Shown here: piece after piece, positions 8,440 to 16,986 of the stretch
Position numbering within the stretch: the stretch's first letter is position 1
Layout of the letters: every line of letters starts with the position of its first letter
Source: JAZKHT01 sp040385245
Lineage (GTDB): Bacteria; Pseudomonadota; Alphaproteobacteria; Rhodobacterales; Rhodobacteraceae
DNA length: 64,000 nt
Direction of reading: 5' to 3'
Assembly (NCBI GenBank): GCA_040385245.1
Contig: JAZKHT010000001.1
Span: forward strand, 1-64,000
Program-made: the position numbers and the translations under genes
Notes under the pieces: generated by a model
The model's input: only the letters and a program-made list of their open reading frames with translations
Database searches by the model: none
What the model was told of the DNA's origin: nothing

Positions 8440-9468
8440 TTACCCCATCGCGTGTCGGTTGGCGGCTGAATAATGGCCGGTCAGGAAATGCTCCAACTGC
8501 CGCTCGATATCGCCCAGCAGGCTCGATGCCCCAAAGCGGAACAGATCGGGTTGCAGCCAGGGGTGGCCCAGTTCGTCCTTCATCAGCGCCAGATACAGCA
8601 AGGCATCCTTGGCCTTTGATATCCCGCCCGCAGGTTTATAGCCGACCTTGATTCCCGTCCGGTCCTGATAGTCGCGGATGGCGCGGATCATGGTCAGGCT
8701 GACGGGCAGGGTGGCATTCACTGTCTCTTTCCCGGTCGATGTCTTGATGAAATCCGCGCCCGCCATCATGCAGATCAGGCTGGCGCGGGCGACATTGCGC
8801 AGGGTGCCCAACTCGCCCGTGGCCAAAATCGCCTTGACGTGGGCGTTGCCGCAGGCGGCGCGCATTTCGCGCATTTCGTCATACAGCGCCTGCCAGTTCT
8901 GCGTCAGCACATGTCGGCGGGAAATGACGATGTCGATTTCCTGCGCGCCTGCCTTCACGCTTTCGCCGATTTCGGCGATGCGCAGGCGATAGGGCGACAG
9001 ACCAGCGGGAAAGCCGGTGGAAACGGCGGCCACAGGGATGCCCGACCCTTCCAGCGCGCGCACGGCAGTTTCGACCATCTCGTGGTACACGCAGACCGCA
9101 CCCACCGTCAGGCCGGGCAGACCCAGCCTGTCCAGCATCGCGGACGAGACGGGTTGGCGCGCCTTGGCGCACAGCCGTTTGACGCGACCAGCGGTATCAT
9201 CGCCCGACAGGGTGGTCAGGTCGATCAGACTGACAGCCTTCAGCAACCAGGCCGCCTGATATTCCTTTTTCACCGAACGTCTGCCGCCCAAAGTTCCTGC
9301 ACGGCGTTCGATGGCGGATGTGTTTGCCTGCACCGCAGCGACCCAATCAAGGTCAAGCGGCATGCCTTCGTTTCGGGGATGGGCCAGTTGCGGCAACTGG
9401 GTGCCTGCTCGGGTCAGTGTCTGCAAGGGCCAGCCCTCCACCACATTCGGGACGGGGCAGGTTTGCAC
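8440..9468 (-). CDS. deoC: Deoxyribose-phosphate aldolase
   Basis: Cleaves 2-deoxyribose 5-phosphate to glyceraldehyde 3-phosphate and acetaldehyde in deoxynucleoside breakdown. The core LIDLTTLSGDD, the Schiff-base lysine region GADFIKTSTGKE and KVGYKPAGGI mark the DeoC/LacD TIM-barrel family. Two starts are possible. The GTG at 9468 has AAGGGG eight to nine bases upstream and gives 342 residues; the ATG at 9363 gives 307 residues but has no well-spaced ribosome site. I prefer the GTG. It is followed at once by the aldehyde dehydrogenase gene, forming a two-gene deoxyribose catabolic unit. The purine nucleoside phosphorylase gene that could feed it (deoD) is 42 kb away in this window. Confidence 0.92.
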   Translation of the reverse strand: MQTCPVPNVVEGWPLQTLTRAGTQLPQLAHPRNEGMPLDLDWVAAVQANTSAIERRAGTLGGRRSVKKEYQAAWLLKAVSLIDLTTLSGDDTAGRVKRLCAKARQPVSSAMLDRLGLPGLTVGAVCVYHEMVETAVRALEGSGIPVAAVSTGFPAGLSPYRLRIAEIGESVKAGAQEIDIVISRRHVLTQNWQALYDEMREMRAACGNAHVKAILATGELGTLRNVARASLICMMAGADFIKTSTGKETVNATLPVSLTMIRAIRDYQDRTGIKVGYKPAGGISKAKDALLYLALMKDELGHPWLQPDLFRFGASSLLGDIERQLEHFLTGHYSAANRHAMG

Positions 9469-9537
9469 GGCAGGCCGCCCCTTCGCAAGGGCCGGGGGAG
9501 GCGGGGACGTCGCGTTTTTTATCGAATGGTCAGGAAA

Positions 9538-9936
9538 TCAGGCGTTTGGATCAACCTTGATCAGTTCCGGCACCAGTTCGTCGTCCGTCGTGTCATAGGT
9601 GGCCCAATCGGTGCCGGTGCCGGTCAGGGGCATATCCACCTCGCGCAGGGCGCGGTGCATCTGGGCCTTGGCGATGAAATTGGCGGTGATCGGCGCGGTC
9701 AGGAACAGGAACAGCGTGACCAGCAGTTCTTGCCAGCTTGCCCGGCCATCGACCACGAAAGCATGTCCCATCGACGCGAGCAGGGCCGAACCGACGCCCA
9801 CTGTGGTGGCCTTGGTGGGCGCATGCAGGCGCTGCATCGTATCGCGCAGTTTCAGCAGGCCGAAACTGCCGATCAGGCCAAAGGTGCCACCGATGACCAA
9901 CAGCGCCGATAAAAGGATGTCTGCAAAAAGGGTCAT
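9538..9936 (-). CDS. mnhG: Mrp/Pha cation:proton antiporter subunit G
   Basis: 132 residues, last gene of the Mrp operon. The N-terminus has three hydrophobic segments; the motif GLIGSFGLLKLRDTMQRLHAPTKATT is typical of the MnhG/PhaG/YufB family. It is a small membrane subunit required for the whole antiporter complex, which exchanges Na+ or K+ for protons. The C-terminal 35 residues are polar and acidic (DTTDDELVPELIKVDPNA). The ATG lies 3 bp downstream of the mnhF stop. Whether this system prefers sodium (Mnh/Mrp) or potassium (Pha) cannot be read from the sequence. Confidence 0.93.
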   Translation of the reverse strand: MTLFADILLSALLVIGGTFGLIGSFGLLKLRDTMQRLHAPTKATTVGVGSALLASMGHAFVVDGRASWQELLVTLFLFLTAPITANFIAKAQMHRALREVDMPLTGTGTDWATYDTTDDELVPELIKVDPNA

Positions 9937-9939
9937 GCG

Positions 9940-10215
9940 CTACTCGATGATGTCGCCGCGAAGGATGAACTTGCAATAGGCCACGGTGGACACAAAACCC
10001 GTCATCGCCAGCAGCACCGCCGCTTCAAAGTTGATGCCGCTGTCGCTGCGGATGCCATACAGGACCACCAGCGCGATCATGTTGACGACCATGGTATCCA
10101 GCGCCAGCACCCGGTCAGGCACACCGGGGCTGCGTCCGATCCGCCACAGGTTCAGCAGCAGTGCGACGCCAAAGCAGGCAATCGCAAAATCGAGTGCATA
10201 GGGCAGGATCGTCAT
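9940..10215 (-). CDS. mnhF: Mrp/Pha cation:proton antiporter subunit F
   Basis: 91 residues with three membrane segments. PDRVLALDTMVVNMIALVVLYG is the hallmark of the MnhF/PhaF family. Start and stop overlap or abut the neighbouring subunit genes: ATGA overlap with mnhE upstream and a 3-bp gap to mnhG downstream. It is an integral subunit of the antiporter, with no known catalytic residue of its own. Confidence 0.94.
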   Translation of the reverse strand: MTILPYALDFAIACFGVALLLNLWRIGRSPGVPDRVLALDTMVVNMIALVVLYGIRSDSGINFEAAVLLAMTGFVSTVAYCKFILRGDIIE

Positions 10216-10703
10216 TCGAAAATCCTTTTGAGTCGCGTTTCATAGCGGGCCTTGATGTCATCGCGGATGGCGTCAGGGTCGGGCGCGTGCAGCGAATGAA
10301 TCAGCAGCACGGTGCCGCAGGCCGACATATCCGCCGTGACGGTGCCCGGTGTCATGGTGATCGTGCCCGCCAAAAGGGTGATTGCCTCGGGCGTGCGCAG
10401 CTCGATCGGGATGGGAATCCATGCGGACTGTATCTTGTCCGCAGGCATGAACAGGATGATCCGCGCCACCTGAACGTTCGCCACCAGAATATCCCAAATT
10501 ACCAGCAACAAATACCGCACCAATGCCGGAAAATTGCGGATCGTGGGGCGGTTGGGCCACCACGCCTCGGTCATATTCGGGATGGTGATGCCAAGGATCA
10601 GCGCCATGACCAGCGACCCGATCTTCAACTCGTTCACCAGCATGAACCATATCACGACCAGCAGCGCGGTCAGCCACGGGTGCGGGAAAAGCCGGCGCAG
10701 CAT
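10212..10703 (-). CDS. mnhE: Mrp/Pha cation:proton antiporter subunit E
   Basis: 163 residues, two N-terminal membrane helices and a cytoplasmic domain. Features such as GSLVMALILGITIPNMTE, then TPEAITLLAGTITMTPGTVTAD and LLIHSLHA, are typical of MnhE/PhaE. The start overlaps the mnhD stop by one base (TGATG) and the end overlaps mnhF (ATGA). Confidence 0.94.
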   Translation of the reverse strand: MLRRLFPHPWLTALLVVIWFMLVNELKIGSLVMALILGITIPNMTEAWWPNRPTIRNFPALVRYLLLVIWDILVANVQVARIILFMPADKIQSAWIPIPIELRTPEAITLLAGTITMTPGTVTADMSACGTVLLIHSLHAPDPDAIRDDIKARYETRLKRIFE

Positions 10704-12205
10704 CAGTTACCCCCCGGCAATTGGTTGGCCGCGATATAGGCGCCGCGCTCATGCAGATGTGTTGCGGTCTCATTCAGCCAGACGGTAACCGGCCCGGCAA
10801 ACACCGTCAAAAGGACAAGCCCCCCGATCAGCGCGAACACGGCAGTAAAGGCAAGCGGTTCGGGCGCATGACTGGTCGCTTTGGATTCCGCCGGCTTCCA
10901 GAACAGGGCCGATCCGGCGCGCGCAAATCCGACCATCATCAGGAAAGAGGTGATCAGGATCACGCTCCACACCAGCGCCGCGTTTTCGCGCAACGCATCC
11001 ATGATCAACAGCTTGCCCAGGAAACCGGACAGGGGGGGCATCCCGGCCATAGCGATGGCAGCGGCAAAGAACAGCGCCGCGATCAGCCCTTGCTGGGCAA
11101 TGGCGGGGTGTGAGGTGTCGATCCGATCTGCCTTGCGCCGGTCGGTCACAAGGTCGGCCACCAGAAACAGCGTTGCCGTCGCAAGGGTGGAATGGATCAT
11201 GTAATACAACGCGGCCCCTGTCGCCGCAGGCGTAAACGCCGACAGCGTCGTAAACAGCGTCCCCATCGACGCGATGCCCGCAAAGGCCGCAAGGCGCGGC
11301 AGGCTACGGGCACCAAGAACTCCGATTGCGCCCACGCCAAGGGTAATCAGGGCCGCTGGCAACAGCAGATCGCCGATCAGTGAACCCGTTGCCGGGCTGT
11401 CCGGTGGAAAGATCAGCGTGCCTGTCCGCAAGATCGCGTAGGCCCCGATCTTTGTCATCACGGCAAACAGCGCCGCCACCGGGCCGGGAGCGTTGGCATA
11501 GGTGCCGGGCAGCCAGAAATGCAGCGGCACCAGCGCGCCCTTCACGGCAAAGACCAGCATCAACATGACCGCCGCCACGCGGATCAGGGCAAAGTCACCC
11601 GTCGGCAGGGCTGCGACCTTGACCGCAAGGTCGGCCATGTTCAGCGTGCCTGTCACCGCATAGATCGTGGCCAGGCCGAACAGGAAGAGGGTCGATCCCA
11701 CAAGGTTCAGCGCGACATACTGCACGCCTGCGCGCAACCTGTCGCGCCCCCCGCCGTGGATCATCAGGCCGTAGGATGCAATCAACAGAACCTCGAAGAA
11801 CACGAACAGGTTGAACGCATCGCCGGTCAGAAATGCGCCACAAATGCCCATCAACTGGAACTGGAACAGCGCGTGAAAATGCCGCCCGCGTGTGTCCCAA
11901 TCGGTGCCGATCACGTACAACTGCACGGCCAGCGCCAGCAGCGCGGTCAGCACCACCATCAGCGCGGACAGTCGGTCCAGCACCAGAACGATACCAAAGG
12001 GCGCGGGCCAGTTGCCCAGACGGTACACCTCGGGCGGGTGATTGGTTGCGGCGACCAGCAGCGCGGTGGCGATGACCAGCAGCAGCACCGTTCCAACTGT
12101 CGAAAAAACCCGTTGCAGGAACAGATCCTGCCGCATCAGCAGCACGATCAGCGGCGCAAGGATCGCAGGCAGGACGACCGGGGCGATAATCCAGTGGGAC
12201 ATCAT
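10703..12205 (-). CDS. mnhD: Mrp/Pha cation:proton antiporter subunit D
   Basis: 500 residues, about fourteen membrane helices, homologous to respiratory complex I proton-pumping subunits NuoM/NuoN. The proton-antiporter core is clear: DAFNLFVFFEVLLIASYGLM carries the essential Glu of helix 5, and KGALVPLHFWLPGTYANAPGP carries the Lys/His pathway. Together with subunit A it is thought to form the ion-translocating part. The ATG at 12205 overlaps the mnhC stop (ATGA); a second ATG follows immediately. Confidence 0.95.
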   Translation of the reverse strand: MMSHWIIAPVVLPAILAPLIVLLMRQDLFLQRVFSTVGTVLLLVIATALLVAATNHPPEVYRLGNWPAPFGIVLVLDRLSALMVVLTALLALAVQLYVIGTDWDTRGRHFHALFQFQLMGICGAFLTGDAFNLFVFFEVLLIASYGLMIHGGGRDRLRAGVQYVALNLVGSTLFLFGLATIYAVTGTLNMADLAVKVAALPTGDFALIRVAAVMLMLVFAVKGALVPLHFWLPGTYANAPGPVAALFAVMTKIGAYAILRTGTLIFPPDSPATGSLIGDLLLPAALITLGVGAIGVLGARSLPRLAAFAGIASMGTLFTTLSAFTPAATGAALYYMIHSTLATATLFLVADLVTDRRKADRIDTSHPAIAQQGLIAALFFAAAIAMAGMPPLSGFLGKLLIMDALRENAALVWSVILITSFLMMVGFARAGSALFWKPAESKATSHAPEPLAFTAVFALIGGLVLLTVFAGPVTVWLNETATHLHERGAYIAANQLPGGN

Positions 12206-12534
12206 TCGCCGCCCTCGTCCATATCGATGCGGTCGTGGCCCGCCTCAAGAAACGATCCCAGCGCCATGATCACGATGACCGCAGTCATGCCGAAGGAAAT
12301 CACGATGGCCGTCAGCACCAGCGCCTGTGGCAGCGGATCGGTGTATCCCGCAGCCGCCTTGTCGATGATCGGCGGCAGGTTGATGGCCAGTCGCCCCGAC
12401 GCAAAGATGAACACGTTCACCGCATAAGACAGCAGCGACAGACCAAGGATCACAGGGAATGTCCGCTGGCGCAGCATCAGGTAGATACCGCCTGCGGTCA
12501 GCACACCAATTGCGATGGCAATAAGGGCTTCCAT
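12202..12534 (-). CDS. mnhC: Mrp/Pha cation:proton antiporter subunit C
   Basis: 110 residues, three membrane helices, homologous to NuoK of complex I. GGIYLMLRQRTFPVILGLSLLSYAVNVFIF and DPLPQALVLTAIVISFGMTAVIV are family signatures. It overlaps the end of mnhA by one base and the start of mnhD by four, in keeping with tight stoichiometric translation. Confidence 0.95.
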   Translation of the reverse strand: MEALIAIAIGVLTAGGIYLMLRQRTFPVILGLSLLSYAVNVFIFASGRLAINLPPIIDKAAAGYTDPLPQALVLTAIVISFGMTAVIVIMALGSFLEAGHDRIDMDEGGE

Positions 12535-15380
12535 CAGCGGCCCCTTTCCGGCTGCGAGGGGTCGATGTCAAAAGCCTGCGTGTTCACCGTCTCGCCCCCG
12601 CGCAGGGCGATCCGCGACAGCGACGCCAATGACAGCATCACGGCCCCCAGTACGGTCAGGAACACGCCAAGGTCAAAGATGGCGGCGGTGGCAAGCTCGA
12701 ACTCTTCCAGCGGCCAGAGGTGGACATATCCGTAGTCTGACGTCAGGAACGGCATGTCGTTGAACCACGCGCCGACGCCCGACGCGGCAGCAATTAGAAC
12801 ACCTGATGCGATGATCGCGTGATAATCGGTACGCTGGCGGGCCTGCGTCCAGGCAAAGCCCGACGCCATGTATTGCATCACCAGTGCGATGGCAAAGACC
12901 AGCCCGGCGACAAACCCGCCGCCCGGCAGGTTATGACCGCGCAGGTAGATGAACACGCCCACCATCATGGCGATGGGCAGCATCAGACGGGTAGCCACCA
13001 CCAGCATCATCGGATGCCGGTCGCCCGCCCGTTTCTGGTCAGGTTTCCACGCAAGCAATCGGTCGTTCGCCGGACCCCCGCGCAACAGCGCCTCGGTCAG
13101 GGCAAAGATCACAAGGGCGGCGATGCCCAGAACGATGATCTCTCCAAACGTATCATACCCCCGGAAATCGACGATGATGGTGTTGACCGCGTTCGTGCCG
13201 CCCGCGCCGGGTTTCGACTGCGCAAGGTGGAATTCCGATATCGTCGGAAAGGCAAAATCGCGCGTCATCAGCGCATAGGCCAAGGCCGCGATGCCGATCC
13301 CGGCCACCCCTGCCACAGCCGCATCGCGCAGGCGGCGAAGGGGCGCGCTTTCACGGGGGGTTTCCTTTGGCAAGAAGTTCAGCGCCAGCAGCATCAGCAC
13401 GATCGTCACCACCTCGACCGTGATCTGGGTCAGGGCAAGGTCGGGGGCCGACAGGAAGGCAAACCCGACCGAGATGACCAGGCCGATGATGCCGATCAGA
13501 ACCAGCGAAAGAAGACGGTTGTGGTGCAGCACGATGATGGCCAAGGTCGCGACCATCAGGCTGAACCAGCCGATGGCAGGAACGACTGTCACATCCGTCA
13601 GCGCGCGCGTGCCCGGCAGATGGATGCCGCCACCAAAGGCATACAGCGCGGCTGCGGCAATGGTCAGCGTCGCCACGGCAATCGCGCGTGTCAGCGATCC
13701 GTCGTGCAGGTGATCCGTGGCCCGCAGGGACAGGGCGGCAAGCGGTTCGATGATCCCGTCAAATATTCGCTTCGCCTCGGGCCGGGGGGTGGCGGCCCAA
13801 AGGCGCGCCAGCGGGGCATGCGCGCCCAGCACAAGCAAGCCGCCCCCGATGGCCGCCAGCGACATCCACAAGGCCGGGGAATACAGCCCGTGCCAGTGCT
13901 TGATTTCGACGGTGACCACCTCGCCGGTGACGGCACCTGACGCTGCGTCCACCAGCCATGCGGCGGCGATCATCGGCAATATACCCATCACGATCACCAA
14001 AGCTGTCAGCAGCGCCGGTGCTGCCCACATGCCAAAGGTGGGATCGTGCGGGGGTGTTGGATAATCGCTGCGTTTTGGCCCGAAAAACCCGTGCGCCAGA
14101 AAGCGGAAACTGTAGGCGACCGACAACAGTGCCCCAATCGTGGCCAAAAGTCCCATGCCCCAAGGCGTCAGCCAGATAGTATGAGCCGCCTCTTCCAGCA
14201 TCATTTCCTTCGACAGGAACCCATTCAGGGGAGGAATTCCCGCCATCGACAGCGATGCCACAAGTACGATGACAAACGTCACCGGCATCAGGTGGCGCAA
14301 GCCGCCAAGGCGTTTCAGATCGCGGGTATGCGCCTCGTGGTCCACGATGCCTGCGGTCATGAACAGCGCGGCCTTGAAGGTGGCGTGGTTGATGATGTGA
14401 AACACCGCGACCGTGGCAGCGGATTTGGTGCCAAATCCCAGAAGCATCGTGATCAGGCCAAGGTGGCTGACGGTGGAATAGGCCAGCAGCGCCTTCAGGT
14501 CATCCTTGAAAAGCGCGATCTTCGCCCCGATAATCATGGTAACCAGCCCGGTCGTCGCCACGATCCAGAACCATTCGGGCGTTCCCGCCAGCACTGGCCA
14601 CAGGCGCGCCATCAGAAAGATGCCCGCCTTCACCATCGTGGCCGAATGCAGATAGGCCGACACCGGAGTGGGGGCCGCCATGGCATGCGGCAACCAGAAG
14701 TGGAACGGGAACTGCGCCGATTTGGTGAAACAGCCCAGCAGGATCAGGATCAACGCGGGCAGATACCAGTCTGACGCCTGAACGGCCGCCTTGTTTTCCA
14801 GAATGACCGACAGGTCGTAACTGCCAACGATATTCCCAAGGATCAGCATCCCCGCGATCATCGCAAGCCCGCCACCCCCAGTGACGGCCAGCGCCATCCG
14901 CGCGCCCTGCCGCCCCTCGGGCAAGTGCTTCCAGTAGCCGATCAACAGGAACGAAGACAGCGATGTCAGTTCCCAGAACACCAGCAAAAGCAGGATGTTG
15001 TCGGACAGAACGATCCCCACCATCGCGCCCTGAAACAGCATGAGGTAGGTGTAGAACTGCCCCATCGGATCGGACTTCGAGAGGTAAAACCGCGCAAAAA
15101 GGATGATCAGCAGACCGATGCCAAGGATCAGCCCGGCAAACAGCAGCCCCAGCCCATCGAGCATGAAATTTGCGTTCAGGCCCAGTGACGGCAACCAGTC
15201 GATGCGGGCGTGAATCACCTCGCCCCGCAAGACGGCGGGGGCTTGCAGCCCCAGCAACAGCAGCGCCAGCGCAGTGATGGACCCGGTCACACTGGCACAG
15301 GCCGTGCGTCCGGCCCGGATCATCAGACCGGGCAGAAGCGCGCCAAGAAAGGGCAATGCGGCGATCAGGGCAATCGTCAT
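12534..15380 (-). CDS. mnhA: Fused Mrp/Pha cation:proton antiporter subunits A and B
   Basis: 948 residues, the first gene of the operon. The N-terminal two thirds are subunit A, a NuoL-like proton translocator (LLVFWELTSLSSFLLIGYWKH; KSAQFPFHFWLPHAMAAPTPVSAYLHSATMV). The final third contains an MbhE-like part (EVVTIVLMLLALNFLP, NTIIVDFRGYDTFGEI) and subunit B (LRGHNLPGGGFVAGLVFAIA). The AB fusion without a separate mnhB is the group-2/Pha organisation usual in alphaproteobacteria. The start is set at the ATG at 15380, which opens the first membrane helix; an upstream in-frame extension to 15425 is polar and lacks family resemblance. The promoter probably lies at 15457-15485. Confidence 0.94.
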   Translation of the reverse strand: MTIALIAALPFLGALLPGLMIRAGRTACASVTGSITALALLLLGLQAPAVLRGEVIHARIDWLPSLGLNANFMLDGLGLLFAGLILGIGLLIILFARFYLSKSDPMGQFYTYLMLFQGAMVGIVLSDNILLLLVFWELTSLSSFLLIGYWKHLPEGRQGARMALAVTGGGGLAMIAGMLILGNIVGSYDLSVILENKAAVQASDWYLPALILILLGCFTKSAQFPFHFWLPHAMAAPTPVSAYLHSATMVKAGIFLMARLWPVLAGTPEWFWIVATTGLVTMIIGAKIALFKDDLKALLAYSTVSHLGLITMLLGFGTKSAATVAVFHIINHATFKAALFMTAGIVDHEAHTRDLKRLGGLRHLMPVTFVIVLVASLSMAGIPPLNGFLSKEMMLEEAAHTIWLTPWGMGLLATIGALLSVAYSFRFLAHGFFGPKRSDYPTPPHDPTFGMWAAPALLTALVIVMGILPMIAAAWLVDAASGAVTGEVVTVEIKHWHGLYSPALWMSLAAIGGGLLVLGAHAPLARLWAATPRPEAKRIFDGIIEPLAALSLRATDHLHDGSLTRAIAVATLTIAAAALYAFGGGIHLPGTRALTDVTVVPAIGWFSLMVATLAIIVLHHNRLLSLVLIGIIGLVISVGFAFLSAPDLALTQITVEVVTIVLMLLALNFLPKETPRESAPLRRLRDAAVAGVAGIGIAALAYALMTRDFAFPTISEFHLAQSKPGAGGTNAVNTIIVDFRGYDTFGEIIVLGIAALVIFALTEALLRGGPANDRLLAWKPDQKRAGDRHPMMLVVATRLMLPIAMMVGVFIYLRGHNLPGGGFVAGLVFAIALVMQYMASGFAWTQARQRTDYHAIIASGVLIAAASGVGAWFNDMPFLTSDYGYVHLWPLEEFELATAAIFDLGVFLTVLGAVMLSLASLSRIALRGGETVNTQAFDIDPSQPERGR

Positions 15381-15433
15381 GGACCGGGGGGTTCCTCGTC
15401 GATGGTCGTGGCGGTTCAGGGGCACAGGCGGTT

Positions 15434-15485
15434 CGCACTCAATTGTGCGCTCAGCTTAGTGGTTCAAGGCCATGGTGTAAGTCAA
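15434..15485 (-). promoter_or_regulatory. Possible promoter/operator of the Mrp operon
   Basis: On the minus strand TTGACT (15485-15480) could be a -35 box, but no good -10 follows at 17 bp. CGCAC-TCAATT-GTGCG at 15434-15449 is a perfect inverted repeat lying between it and mnhA and could be an operator. This is the only obvious control region for the six Mrp genes. Confidence 0.3.
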
Positions 15486-15543
15486 CCCGACGACCCGTGC
15501 CGAAAAGTCGCTCATCTTGGCCCAATTGCCACAGATTGCGCCG

Positions 15544-16782
15544 TCAGACGTCACGCGAGGGGGTGTTGGGGTCAATCAGATAACGGTCCGCCAGCGGAAT
15601 GGCAGCGGCCCCAAGGGCGCGCGCCTCGGCCCCGACGGTGCCTTCGCGGACCTGTGGCGCGTCGATACCGGACAGGTCAAGCTTGTGCAGCGCCGCGTGG
15701 GTGCGGGCGGTAATCTCGGCCCGGACCGATGCCGGCATCCAGCCGTCGATCATCACCGCCTCCAACTCGATCAGGGCGGCGGCGGACAGGGTGGCGTAGG
15801 CAAGGCCCTGTGCGGCCCCGTCGATCCAGTCGGACAGGATGGCGTCCGACACCCGCCATTCACTGTGCTGTTCCCACAGATGATCGGATGATTGCCCCGC
15901 CGCCTCCATCGCTTCGGCAAGCTTTGACATCGATGCCACATCGAACAGGCGGTGCAAGCGGCCATCGGGGCCGGGCACGGGCATCGGGCCGACGCCGCCT
16001 GCGTTGCCGGTGCGCCCGGTGAACAACCGGCCGTTCAGCACAAGCCCGCCCCCGATGAAGGTGCCAAAATAGAAATACAGGAAATCTTTTGGCCGTTCTC
16101 CGGTGCCAAAAACCAGTTCCGCCCCGCAGGCGGCGGTGGCGTCATTCTGCACATGGACGGGAAGCCCTGTGATCGTGGCGATCTCGGCGGCGATGTCGCG
16201 GTTGCGCCATGCGTCCATTTCCGACTGCGGCGCGCCGATATACTGGACCCAATTCCACAACTGGAACGGAATGGCGATGCCCATGCCGCCGACCCTGCCC
16301 CGTTGCACAGCGGGCAGGGCGGCCAGAATTTCGGGCAACGCCTCGGTCACAAAGGCGACGACGGCATCAGGGGTCGGATAACGATAGATCTGCCGACGCG
16401 TGGCACGGACCCGGCCCAGAAAATCGATCAGCATCAGATCGGCCGAACGACGGCCAATCTTCATTCCCAGAAAGAAAGCGCCCTCGGCATCCAGCGACAT
16501 CGGCACCGACGGCTGGCCGATGCGTCCGCGCACAGGCTCTCCTCGAAGCAGCAGCCCATCGCTTTCAAGGCCGCGCATGATGACCGACACTGTCTGCGCC
16601 GACAGCCCCGTCATCCGCGCGATGTCGGATTTCGCCAAGGCCCCTTGTTGGCGGACCAGTGACAGCACCAACCGTTCGTTGTGCGCGCGCATGCCAGACT
16701 GATTTGTTCCCCGAAGCGTTCCCGCCTCAAAGGTCATGCGATCCTGAGGGCGGTCTTGTGCCGGCTCCACAGTCTGTCTCAC
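15544..16782 (-). CDS. ROK family transcriptional repressor of the sugar ABC operon
   Basis: 412 residues: an N-terminal winged helix-turn-helix (RQQGALAKSDIARMTGLSAQTVS, about 40-65) and a ROK sugar-kinase-like domain that senses a sugar. The domain has QNDATAACGAELVFGTG and TFIGGGLVLNGRLFTGRTGNAGGVG; the zinc-site cysteines of classical ROK kinases are not obvious, as is common in ROK repressors. I chose the GTG at 16782 because GGGAGGAG sits just upstream; the ATG at 16800 would place that ribosome site inside the gene. It is divergently arranged with the frcBCA importer, the FrcR position, so it very likely represses that operon. Confidence 0.85.
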   Translation of the reverse strand: MRQTVEPAQDRPQDRMTFEAGTLRGTNQSGMRAHNERLVLSLVRQQGALAKSDIARMTGLSAQTVSVIMRGLESDGLLLRGEPVRGRIGQPSVPMSLDAEGAFFLGMKIGRRSADLMLIDFLGRVRATRRQIYRYPTPDAVVAFVTEALPEILAALPAVQRGRVGGMGIAIPFQLWNWVQYIGAPQSEMDAWRNRDIAAEIATITGLPVHVQNDATAACGAELVFGTGERPKDFLYFYFGTFIGGGLVLNGRLFTGRTGNAGGVGPMPVPGPDGRLHRLFDVASMSKLAEAMEAAGQSSDHLWEQHSEWRVSDAILSDWIDGAAQGLAYATLSAAALIELEAVMIDGWMPASVRAEITARTHAALHKLDLSGIDAPQVREGTVGAEARALGAAAIPLADRYLIDPNTPSRDV

Positions 16783-16853
16783 GTCTCCTCCCGCCCGCAT
16801 ATCGCGGGTTCCGGCATGCAGATTGGCGGGGAATGGCGGCCACTGTCAATAAT

Positions 16854-16868
16854 AAATCAGAGTGATTT
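16854..16868. promoter_or_regulatory. Palindromic operator in the ROK/sugar ABC divergent spacer
   Basis: AAATCA-GAG-TGATTT is a perfect inverted repeat extended by A/T on both sides (16851-16872). It lies in the 204-bp spacer between the divergent ROK repressor and frcB genes. A plausible frcB -35, TTGACG at 16876-16881, follows only 7 bp later. It is the best candidate site for the ROK protein. Confidence 0.55.
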
Positions 16869-16986
16869 AATTATCTTGACGTAGGTGCGGGAATCAGGTT
16901 TTCTACTACGGTCGCAATTGGGGACTTACCCCAAGACGGCAGTTATCACAGGGGCCAGACCCCGGATTTTCTTGGGAGGAAAATCA

